From contig JBQCIO010000343.1 in the NCBI GenBank assembly GCA_051953655.1, forward strand, positions 1-21,290: a DNA stretch of 21,290 bases, written 5' to 3'. The notes under the pieces are model-generated. The model was not told the DNA's origin and made no database searches. It saw only the letters and a list, made by a program, of their open reading frames with translations. The stretch is from JBQCHF01 sp051953655. GTDB lineage: Bacteria > Actinomycetota > Actinomycetes > Motilibacterales > Motilibacteraceae. Shown in pieces: positions 1 through 6,881 of the stretch (positions are counted from its first letter, which is position 1; each line of letters opens with the position of its first letter). The position numbers were made by a program, and so were the translations under genes.

Positions 1-112
1 GGGTCCTCTCCACCGGGGCGCCCCCCGGGGGGGGCGGGGGGCGCGGGGGTGCCCCCCCGGGGCGGCCCCCCCCGGCCGCCCAGCCGACTAGGGGTGTGTG
101 CGCAAATCGGTC
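1..112. other. G/C homopolymer-rich edge without a gene
   Basis: This edge is built almost only of G and C runs, including an eight-G run near 28 and seven- to eight-C runs near 53-76. I see no credible reading frame with family-like content. Such sequence is hard to read and assemble, so exact run lengths here are doubtful. Confidence 0.6.
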
Positions 113-149
113 AAGGGCGGGCGGTCGACGGCCAGTTGTTACCCGCTGG

Positions 150-178
150 TAGTCACCGCGCCGTCGACGACCTACCCT
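150..178 (+). promoter_or_regulatory. Predicted leaderless promoter of the aldehyde dehydrogenase operon
   Basis: TAGTCA at 150-155 matches 4 of 6 bases of TTGACA. A 17-bp spacer follows, then TACCCT at 173-178, which fits the actinobacterial TANNNT -10 element. Seven bases separate it from the ATG at 186, so transcription should begin at or next to the start codon. No Shine-Dalgarno sequence precedes the ATG, which agrees with a leaderless mRNA. Inferred from sequence only. Confidence 0.55.
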
Positions 179-185
179 CGCGGGT

Positions 186-1814
186 ATGACCGCCGACGCC
201 GCTGCCGGCGGGGCCGCGCGCCCGGCCGGCGAGGCCGGGCCGCCGGACCCCGACGACCCCACCGCCACCTACGCGCTCGACCCGCGGCTGGTCCGGCGGC
301 TGGTCCGCCACGTCGTCGCCGGCCCGCGGGCGGAGCTGCGCACCACGACCACCCCGTTCACCGGCGGCCCGCTGGCCCAGGTGCCGGTCTCGACCGCGCG
401 CGACGTCGACGCCGCCTTCGCCTCCGCGCGCGCGGCGCAGCGCGAGTGGGCCCGCCGGCCGCTCGCCGAGCGCGCCCGGGTGCTGCTGCGCTTCCACGAC
501 CTGCTGCTGGCCCGGCAGGACGAGGTGCTCGACCTGATCCAGCTCGAGAGCGGCAAGGCGCGCAAGCACGCCTTCGAGGAGGTGCTCGACTCGGCGCTGG
601 TGGCCCGTCACTACGCCCGCCGGGCCCGCTCCTACCTCGCCCCGCGCCGGGTGCCCGGCCCGTTCCCGCTGGTGACCAGCGCCGTGGTGCACCACCGGCC
701 CAAGGGGGTGGTCGGCGTCATCGCGCCGTGGAACTACCCGCTCGACCTCGCCGTCTGCGACGCGCTGCCCGCGCTGGTGTCGGGCAACGCCGTGGTGGTC
801 AAGCCCGACCACCAGACCCCGCTCACGGCGCTGTGGGCGCTGGACGTGCTGCGCGAGGCCGGGCTGCCCGAGGGCCTGCTCAAGGTGGTGCTGGGAGACG
901 GCGCGGACATCGGCGGCGCCGTCATCGAACGGGCCGACTACGTCTGCTTCACCGGGTCCACCGCCACCGGCCGGGTGGTGGCCGCGCAGGCGGCCCGGCG
1001 GCTCGTCGGGGTCAGCCTGGAGCTGGGCGGCAAGAACCCCTTGCTGGTGCTGGACGACGCCGACCTGGACCGCGCCGCCGAGGGCGCCGTGCGGGCGTGC
1101 TTCGCCAGCGCCGGTCAGCTGTGCGTGTCGGCCGAGCGCCTGCTGGTGCACGAGGACGTCGCCGACGCGTTCCTGGACCGGTTCCTCGGCCGGGTCCGCG
1201 CGATGCGGCTGGCCGCCGGCACCGGCTGGCTGGCCGACATGGGCTCGCTGGTCTCCGAGCGGCAGCTGGACGCCGTGCAGCGGCACGTGGAGGACGCCCG
1301 GGCCAAGGGCGCGGTGGTGCTGCACGGCGGGCGCGCGCGCCCCGACCTCGGCCCCTGCTTCTACGAGCCCACCGTGCTGGCCGGGGTGACCCCCGACATG
1401 GCCGTGTGCGACGAGGAGACGTTCGGCCCGGTCGTCAGCCTGAGCACCTTCCGCACCGAGGACGAGGCCGTCGCGCTGGCCAACCGGGGCACCTACGGCC
1501 TCAACGCCTCGGTGTGGACCCGTGACGTCGACCGCGGCCGCCGACTGGGGGCGCGGATCGCCGCGGGCACCGTGAACGTCAACGAGGCCTACGGCACCGC
1601 CTGGGCGGCCACCGGCGCCCCGATGGGCGGCATGCGCGACTCCGGGCTCGGCCGCCGGCACGGGGCCGAGGGGATCCTCAAGTACACCGAGAGCCAGACT
1701 GTCGCGGTGCAGCGGGTCACCGGCTTCGGTCCACCGTTGGGGCTCGAGGACAAGGCGTGGGCGCGGATCCTCACTTTCTCGGTGAAGGCGATGAAGAAGG
1801 CAGGGATGCGGTGA
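186..1814 (+). CDS. gabD2: GabD2-like NAD(P)-dependent succinic semialdehyde / aldehyde dehydrogenase
   Basis: A 542-residue aldehyde dehydrogenase that oxidises an aldehyde to its acid with NAD(P). Visible family motifs are VIAPWNYP (cofactor and substrate pocket), FTGSTATGR (Rossmann nucleotide binding), LELGGKNP with general base Glu279, and AGQLCVSAER with nucleophile Cys313, spaced 34 residues apart as usual. Overall wording and length resemble mycobacterial GabD2 (about 518 aa), hence the succinic semialdehyde assignment, but substrate cannot be proved from sequence. About 35 extra N-terminal residues rich in Ala, Gly and Pro are probably disordered. The C-terminus ends in a basic, hydrophobic stretch. 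The ATG at 186 lies 7 nt after a -10 box, supporting a leaderless start. The TGA overlaps the next gene's GTG (GTGA), so the gene is probably translationally coupled to the oxidoreductase. Confidence 0.88.
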   Translation: MTADAAAGGAARPAGEAGPPDPDDPTATYALDPRLVRRLVRHVVAGPRAELRTTTTPFTGGPLAQVPVSTARDVDAAFASARAAQREWARRPLAERARVLLRFHDLLLARQDEVLDLIQLESGKARKHAFEEVLDSALVARHYARRARSYLAPRRVPGPFPLVTSAVVHHRPKGVVGVIAPWNYPLDLAVCDALPALVSGNAVVVKPDHQTPLTALWALDVLREAGLPEGLLKVVLGDGADIGGAVIERADYVCFTGSTATGRVVAAQAARRLVGVSLELGGKNPLLVLDDADLDRAAEGAVRACFASAGQLCVSAERLLVHEDVADAFLDRFLGRVRAMRLAAGTGWLADMGSLVSERQLDAVQRHVEDARAKGAVVLHGGRARPDLGPCFYEPTVLAGVTPDMAVCDEETFGPVVSLSTFRTEDEAVALANRGTYGLNASVWTRDVDRGRRLGARIAAGTVNVNEAYGTAWAATGAPMGGMRDSGLGRRHGAEGILKYTESQTVAVQRVTGFGPPLGLEDKAWARILTFSVKAMKKAGMR

Positions 1815-3583
1815 GCGGCTGGCAGTCCTACGAACCGTCGGAGAAGGCGGGCCCTGGAGGGTTCGACCACGACGTCGTGGTGGTCGGCTCCGGCTTCGGC
1901 GGCAGCGTCACCGCGCTGCGGCTGACCGAGAAGGGCTACCGGGTCGCCGTCCTGGAGCAGGGGCGCCGCTTCCGCGACGACGACTTCGCCAAGACCTCCT
2001 GGGACCTGCGCCGGTTCCTGTGGATGCCGCGGCTGGGGCTGCACGGCGTGCAGCGCATCCACTGGCTCAAGGACGTCCTGGTGCTGGCCGGCTCCGGCGT
2101 CGGCGGGGGCTCGCTCAACTACGCCAACACGCTCTACGTGCCGCCCAAGGCGTTCTTCCAGGACCGGCAGTGGGGGCACATCACCGACTGGGCCGACGAG
2201 CTGGCGCCGCACTACGACCAGGCCGCGCGGATGCTGGGCGTGGTGCAGAACCCGTCGGTGACGCCTGCCGACGAGGTGATGAAGGCGGTCGCCGACGAGA
2301 TGGGCGTGGGGCACACCTTCCGGCTCACGCCCGTCGGGGTGTTCTTCGGCGACGGTCCGGGCGTGGAGTCCCCGGACCCGTTCTTCGGCGGCGCCGGGCC
2401 GTCGCGCCACGGGTGCACCGAGTGCGGCAACTGCATGGTCGGGTGCCGGCACGACGCCAAGAACACGCTGGTGAAGAACTACCTGCACCTGGCCGAGAAG
2501 GCCGGTGCGCAGGTGGTCCCGGACACCGAGGTGGTGGCCGTGCGCCCGCTGCCGGCCGGCGGCTACGCCGTCGACGTGCAGCGCCCGGGGGCGTGGCTGG
2601 GCAAGGAGCGGCGCACCGTCACCGCGGAGCAGGTGGTGCTGGCCGCCAGCGCCTACGGCACCCAGCGGCTGCTGTTCCGCATGCGCGAGGCCGGGCACCT
2701 GCCGGCGCTGTCGGCGCGGCTGGGCGAGCTCTCGCGCAGCAACAGCGAGGCCATCACCGGGGCGATCACCCGCCGCCGCGGCACCCACGACTTCACCCGC
2801 GGCGTGGCCATCACCTCGTCGTTCTACCCCACCGAGGACACCCACATCGAGCCGTGCCGGTATGGCGCGGGCTCGAACGCGATGGGCCTCTTGGCCACCG
2901 TGATGACCGACGGCGACACCGGGCGCCCGCGGTGGCGGGAGGCGCTGCGCACCGCGGTCAAGCAGCCCGGCTACACCCTGCGGACCCTCTCGGTGCGGCA
3001 CTGGTCCGAGCGCACCATCGCCCTGCTGGTCATGCAGACCCTGGACAACTCCCTCACCGTGCACACCAAGCGGGGCCTGCTGGGCCGACGCAGGCTCACC
3101 ACCAAGCAGGGCTACGGAGCGCCCAACCCCACCTGGATCCCGGTGGCCAACGAGGCGGCGCGGGTGGCCGCCGCGCTGGTCGAGGGTGAGCCGGGCGGGA
3201 GCCTCGGCGACCTGGTCTCGGCCCCGATGACCGCGCACTTCATCGGCGGCTGCGTCATCGGCGACTCGCCGGCCACCGGCGTCGTCGACCCGTATCAGCG
3301 GGTCTACGGCCACCCGGGGCTGCACATCGCCGACGGCTCGGCGGTGTCGGCCAACCTCGGGGTGAACCCCTCGCTCACCATCACCGCGCAGGCCGAGCGC
3401 GCCATGGCGCTGTGGCCCAACCGCGGCGAGGCCGACGCCCGCCCGCCGCTCGGCGCCCCCTACCAGCGGGTGGCGCCGGTGCCGCCCAGCGCGCCGGTGG
3501 TCCCGCAGTCCGCACCGGCCGCGCTGCGGCTGCCGCTGGTCGAGGTGCGCCACGGCGCCGCCGCCGACAGGCTGGGGGCATGA
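1811..3583 (+). CDS. GMC family FAD oxidoreductase (ChoD / cholesterol oxidase-like)
   Basis: A 590-residue flavoprotein expected to oxidise an alcohol or sterol with FAD. The dinucleotide-binding motif GSGFGG is at residues 26-31, and VGGGSLNYANTLYVPP is the second FAD-contact region. The C-terminal GMC signature carries HFIGGC and NPSLTI, which supply the usual His/Asn catalytic pair. A cysteine cluster, CTECGNCMVGC (Cys202, 205, 208, 212), is typical of the ChoD-like actinobacterial branch. A Pro/Ala-rich tail of about 45 residues follows the catalytic core. I chose the GTG at 1811 because it overlaps the upstream stop as GTGA. The frame is open back to 1757 but that part lies inside the dehydrogenase gene. 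It overlaps the downstream SDR by ATGA. In mycobacteria choD lies near guaB and guaA, and guaA is 4.6 kb downstream here. Substrate is unknown. Confidence 0.87.
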   Translation: MSGWQSYEPSEKAGPGGFDHDVVVVGSGFGGSVTALRLTEKGYRVAVLEQGRRFRDDDFAKTSWDLRRFLWMPRLGLHGVQRIHWLKDVLVLAGSGVGGGSLNYANTLYVPPKAFFQDRQWGHITDWADELAPHYDQAARMLGVVQNPSVTPADEVMKAVADEMGVGHTFRLTPVGVFFGDGPGVESPDPFFGGAGPSRHGCTECGNCMVGCRHDAKNTLVKNYLHLAEKAGAQVVPDTEVVAVRPLPAGGYAVDVQRPGAWLGKERRTVTAEQVVLAASAYGTQRLLFRMREAGHLPALSARLGELSRSNSEAITGAITRRRGTHDFTRGVAITSSFYPTEDTHIEPCRYGAGSNAMGLLATVMTDGDTGRPRWREALRTAVKQPGYTLRTLSVRHWSERTIALLVMQTLDNSLTVHTKRGLLGRRRLTTKQGYGAPNPTWIPVANEAARVAAALVEGEPGGSLGDLVSAPMTAHFIGGCVIGDSPATGVVDPYQRVYGHPGLHIADGSAVSANLGVNPSLTITAQAERAMALWPNRGEADARPPLGAPYQRVAPVPPSAPVVPQSAPAALRLPLVEVRHGAAADRLGA

Positions 3584-4521
3584 GCTGGAGCGCCACCGAC
3601 ATCCCTGACCAGGCCGGCCGCACCGTCGTCGTCACGGGGGCCAACTCCGGGCTGGGCTACCACGCCAGCGCGGAGCTGGCCCGGCGCGGCGCCCGGGTGG
3701 TGATGGCGTGCCGCGACGCCGGCCGCGGGGCCGAGGCGCTGGCCCGGCTGCGGACCGTCGCGCCCACCGCGCCCGTCGTCGTCGAGCCGCTCGACCTGGC
3801 CAGCCTGGCCTCGGTGCGTGAGTTCTCCGACCGCCTGTCGGAGCGGTTCCCCGACGGCGTCGACGTGCTGCTGAACAACGCCGGCGTCATGGCGACGCCC
3901 CCGCGCAGGACCGCCGACGGCTTCGAGCTGCAGCTGGGCACCAACCACCTCGGCCACTTCGCGCTCACCGGGCTGGTGCTGCCGCTGCTGCTGCGTCGTC
4001 CGGGGGCCCGGGTGGTCACGGTGAGCAGCCAGGCGCACCGGATGGGGCGCATCAACTTCTCCGACCTGATGTCGGAGCGTTCGTACCAGAAGTGGCGCGT
4101 CTACGGGCAGTCGAAGCTGGCCAACCTGCTCTTCGCCTTCGAGCTGGGCCGGCGCGCGCAGGCGGCCGGTCTCGACCTCGTGTCCGCGGCCGCGCACCCC
4201 GGCTACGCGAACACCAACCTGCAGGCGGTCGGCCCGCGGATGGCGGGCAACTCGGTGATGGAGAGGCTCACCGGCGTGGCCAACGTCCTGTTCGGGCAGT
4301 CCGCGGCGATGGGTGCGCTGCCCGAGCTCTATGCCGCCACCATGCCCGACGTCCGCTCCGGGGAGTACTTCGGGCCCGGCGGGTTCGCCGAGTGGCGCGG
4401 GGCGCCCAAGCGGGTGGCGCCGAGTCCCGCAGCCGGTGACCTCGCGGTCGCGACGCGGCTGTGGGAGGAGTCCGAGCGGCTCACCGGCGTCACGTACGAG
4501 GCCTTGCATCCCGCGGCCTGA
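3580..4521 (+). CDS. Short-chain dehydrogenase/reductase (retinol dehydrogenase-like)
   Basis: A 313-residue classical SDR with a Rossmann fold. TGANSGLG at 19-26 binds the cofactor, NNAG at 99-102 is structural, and the YGQSK catalytic pair is Tyr175/Lys179, with SS in VVTVSS as the expected Ser region. Arg in the MACRD segment after beta-2 suggests NADP(H) preference. The long C-terminal part, with AAHPGYANTNL and a variable lid, is like the retinol dehydrogenase / protochlorophyllide reductase-like SDR branch. ATG at 3580 overlaps the stop of the oxidoreductase (ATGA), so this is the third gene of one coupled operon. Together the three enzymes could take an alcohol to a carboxylate or reduce and re-oxidise a carbonyl, but no substrate can be named. 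Confidence 0.88.
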   Translation: MSWSATDIPDQAGRTVVVTGANSGLGYHASAELARRGARVVMACRDAGRGAEALARLRTVAPTAPVVVEPLDLASLASVREFSDRLSERFPDGVDVLLNNAGVMATPPRRTADGFELQLGTNHLGHFALTGLVLPLLLRRPGARVVTVSSQAHRMGRINFSDLMSERSYQKWRVYGQSKLANLLFAFELGRRAQAAGLDLVSAAAHPGYANTNLQAVGPRMAGNSVMERLTGVANVLFGQSAAMGALPELYAATMPDVRSGEYFGPGGFAEWRGAPKRVAPSPAAGDLAVATRLWEESERLTGVTYEALHPAA

Positions 4522-4569
4522 CCGCTCGTCCGCGGTCCACCCCTGGCCCAGCCCTGAGCGGCCGCGGGA
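4509..4569. terminator. Possible weak stem between convergent genes
   Basis: TCCCGCGGCC at 4509-4518 is fully complementary to 4560-4569, enclosing a 41-base loop with an inner GCTC/GAGC pairing. It overlaps the last codons of the SDR. It is much looser than the other convergent hairpins of this window, so a terminator role is uncertain. Confidence 0.3.
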
Positions 4570-4584
4570 CGCAAGGAGAACGGG

Positions 4585-5106
4585 TCAGCCGACCGGCACG
4601 CGCCGCTCCAGCTCCGCCGCCCAGGTGGCCGCGCGCGCCAGCTCGCCGTCCGCCAGCGACTCGTGCCCGCCCTTGCTGTGCACCAGGAAGCTCTCCGGCT
4701 CGGTGACCAGGTCGTAGCCGCGCGAGCGCAGCCGCTTGGCGATCCCGTGCGAGGCCGCTCCGGTGAGCAGCTCCGGCTTGTCGATACGGGTGTCGAACGC
4801 TGCGGCGCGCAGGCCGTGCACCACCGGCAGGTCCTCGAGCAGCTCGCGCACCCCCACGCTGGTTCCGGTGAGGGGCACCGCGTCCTGCTGGTCCTGCGCG
4901 CTCTTGCGGCTGTGCTCCCGTGACATCCCGTGCGCGTGGGTCGGCCCGCCGATGATGAGCAGGTCGGCCGCCGGGAGCCGCTGGGCGTCGACCTCGTCGA
5001 CCCCGACCAGGGTGACCTCGTGCCGACCCCGCAGCTCGTCCGCGACGGCGTGGGCCACCTGCTCGGTGCTCCCGTGCATGGACTCGTAGACCACGACGAT
5101 TCGCAC
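4585..5106 (-). CDS. Flavodoxin-domain protein
   Basis: A 173-residue single-domain protein with the flavodoxin fold, presumably binding FMN and carrying electrons or acting as a small redox protein. The N-terminal beta strand and phosphate loop read MRIVVVYESMHGSTEQVA (residues 1-18), and the isoalloxazine-contact loop is IIGGPTHAHGMS (51-62). The central part is rich in charged residues, and there is no signal peptide or membrane segment. The ATG at 5106 is the family-like start. A GTG two codons earlier (5112) sits 5 nt from GGGAGG and may be the true start. TAGCGT on this strand (5144-5139) could be its -10 box. The gene is convergent with the SDR and divergent from the toxin locus. Its partner protein is not evident. 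Confidence 0.85.
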   Translation of the reverse strand: MRIVVVYESMHGSTEQVAHAVADELRGRHEVTLVGVDEVDAQRLPAADLLIIGGPTHAHGMSREHSRKSAQDQQDAVPLTGTSVGVRELLEDLPVVHGLRAAAFDTRIDKPELLTGAASHGIAKRLRSRGYDLVTEPESFLVHSKGGHESLADGELARAATWAAELERRVPVG

Positions 5107-5252
5107 GACGACCTCCCACGGTTCAACGCCTGCTCCCGACGCTAGGCGGGTCCGCCGCGGCCGAGACCCGGCTTCCGCAGGGCCGATCAGGGCCGGTCAG
5201 GGCCCGTGCCAGCCCTGTGGACAGTGCCCGACGTGGACCTGCGGGTTCGCCC

Positions 5253-5258
5253 TAGCGT
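5253..5258 (+). promoter_or_regulatory. Predicted -10 element of the toxin gene (leaderless)
   Basis: TAGCGT is followed by exactly 7 nt and then the GTG at 5266, the same layout as at 173-186 and 18628-18641. No good -35 hexamer is visible at 16-18 nt upstream. This spacing is the reason for choosing GTG 5266 over GTG 5206 as the toxin start. Confidence 0.42.
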
Positions 5259-5265
5259 TCGGGAC

Positions 5266-6537
5266 GTGCGGGCGGGGGCGGGCGGTGGCGTCACAGGGGA
5301 GGACCTGGAAGCTCCCCTGGCGGATCCGGCCGCGCTCTGGCAGGTGGTGCTGCAGGTGCGCGAGGTGGCCGCGCTGTCGGCGGCCGCGGGCGACGGCCTG
5401 CCGCAGCCGCGCGCCGCGTGGTCCGGCCCGGCGGCGGCGGCGTTCGAGCGGGCGCGGGCGCAGTGCTCCTCCCGGCTCGGCACGGCCGCCGACGTCGCCG
5501 GCGCGGTGGCGGCGGTGCTGGCCCGGCTGGCGCTGGCGCTGGAGCGGGCGCGGGCGGAGGTGGCGCGCTGCCGGCGGGAGCTGGCCGACGTCGAGGCGGA
5601 ACGGTGCCGGCGCGCGGTGCTGGTGGCGGCGGGGCTGCCGGACCCGGGCTGGGCAGACCTGGACGCGAGGGTGCGCACGCTGCGCGCCCGGCACGCGGCG
5701 GCGATGGCGGACTACGCGCGGGCCATGACCGCGGCCGCACAGGCGCTGGCCGCGCTCTACGAGCAGGTGCCGGCGGCCCAGCGCGGGATGACGGCGGGTG
5801 ACCGCACCTGGCAGGCGTGGCGCGGGTTCGGGCGGGCCTTCGCCGTCGAGCCGGTGCAGGGCCTGTGGGCGCTCACCGGCGAGGCGCTGGTGGACCGGCG
5901 GCGGTGGGCGGACGCGGTGGAGGGGGTGCCGGGCGCGCTGCTGGACCAGGTGCGCCACCCGTGGCGGACCGCGCAGCAGGTCCTCGGCCTGGACGCCTTC
6001 GGGCACGACGGCGGCGACTGGACCGAGTCGGCCGGGCGCACGGCCGGGGCGATGGCCGGCGTCGTCGGCGGCGGGTTCGGCCGGGAGGCCCGGCTGCTGG
6101 GCCGCGGCGGGCGGCAGACGCTCGAGGAGATGCGGCAGGGTGTACGACTCGAGCGGCACGAGGGCTGGGGGCACACGCTGGCGAACCACGTCGACATCGA
6201 CGACGAGGGATTGCACCGCAGGATCGCCGAGCAGTTGGCAGACCGTTCCGCAGTTGTCGGCAACCTCGACCGCTCGCGCTTCGCCTCCAGATCCTCCGCG
6301 GAGGAGCTCATCACCCGAGCACTGCAGGTCAACTCAGACGCCATCGAGACGTGGCTGTCGTCCAGGCGTGCGTCAAAGGAGTTCTTCCTGGACGGGCTGA
6401 GTGGAGACGACGGCAAGATTCTTCGCCGAAGCGTCGACGGGAAGATGCGCTGGGTGGCACCTCAGCGGATGCGAGTCGTCCTCGCGCGCGACCGACACGG
6501 TGTGTTTGTGAAGACGGCATATCTGGAGGCCTCGTGA
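5266..6537 (+). CDS. Polymorphic toxin with WXG-like N-terminus and RNase A-like (CdiA-CT family) C-terminal domain
   Basis: 423 residues from GTG 5266 (443 from GTG 5206). Residues about 10-185 are helical and Ala/Arg-rich with a Trp-Ser-Gly turn at 52-54, like WXG100/ESX-type secreted substrates. Residues about 190-285 hold a linker with HPWRTAQQVLGLD typical of actinobacterial secreted toxins. The last ~130 residues match the bacterial RNase A-like toxin family (PF18431 as I recall it). GHTLANHV holds His303 and His308, a central helix carries ASRSSAEELITRAL and ends in IETWL, and the terminal strand GVFVKTAY holds Thr417 and Tyr419. As I recall, the Yersinia CdiA-CT active site uses His, Arg 11 residues later, then Thr-x-Tyr. 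Here His308, Arg319, Thr417 and Tyr419 keep that pattern. Expected activity is RNA cleavage in a rival cell. No secretion genes are in the window. It overlaps the next gene by GTGA, as toxin/immunity pairs often do. GC drops sharply near 6140. Confidence 0.78.
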   Translation: MRAGAGGGVTGEDLEAPLADPAALWQVVLQVREVAALSAAAGDGLPQPRAAWSGPAAAAFERARAQCSSRLGTAADVAGAVAAVLARLALALERARAEVARCRRELADVEAERCRRAVLVAAGLPDPGWADLDARVRTLRARHAAAMADYARAMTAAAQALAALYEQVPAAQRGMTAGDRTWQAWRGFGRAFAVEPVQGLWALTGEALVDRRRWADAVEGVPGALLDQVRHPWRTAQQVLGLDAFGHDGGDWTESAGRTAGAMAGVVGGGFGREARLLGRGGRQTLEEMRQGVRLERHEGWGHTLANHVDIDDEGLHRRIAEQLADRSAVVGNLDRSRFASRSSAEELITRALQVNSDAIETWLSSRRASKEFFLDGLSGDDGKILRRSVDGKMRWVAPQRMRVVLARDRHGVFVKTAYLEAS

Positions 6538-6881
6538 TCAGATCGAGAGAGGATCTGCGCGCCGACTACCCCGGCGTATCTGCTGTGCTCGAAGGTTGCT
6601 GGGCGTACCACGAGTCGGACTGGGTCGACGTGGTGCAGCTTGTCGACGTCGGCCTATGGAACGCCGGATGCGATGGGGTCTCGCTGGCCGCTTGTGCCGA
6701 ACAGGCCGAGCGATTCGCGAGAGAAGTGCGTGCGGACGAGCCCTGGCGCCACTTCCAGCGGATCGGCGGTAGCGACGCCCGCTTGTTCACGGGGCGCCAT
6801 GTGGATGACATGCAGCTACTGGCGCTCAGGGCCCGGTACTGGCAGGCGCGGCAACTGCCTGCCCATGAGTTCATCGACGAG
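6140..6881 (+). other. Low-GC toxin-tip plus immunity cassette, probably swapped in
   Basis: This stretch codes the RNase A-like tip and the first immunity domain. In 60-base lines I counted, GC is 48/60 (5341-5400) and 49/60 (5461-5520) before it, 37 to 41 of 60 at 6241-6360, 6421-6480 and 6541-6720, and 48/60 again at 7021-7080. Boundaries are approximate. The pattern fits replacement of the toxin tip by horizontally acquired DNA, a known mode of evolution for CDI and polymorphic toxins. Confidence 0.55.

Noticed and set aside
3412..3579. Upstream extension of the first SDR
   Set aside because: It lies inside the oxidoreductase gene. ATG 3580 overlaps the upstream stop and gives the family N-terminus.
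5817..6533. Upstream in-frame extension of the immunity ORF through the toxin gene
   Set aside because: It is Arg/Gly-rich shadow sequence in an alternate frame of the toxin. The GTGA overlap at 6534 is the natural start.
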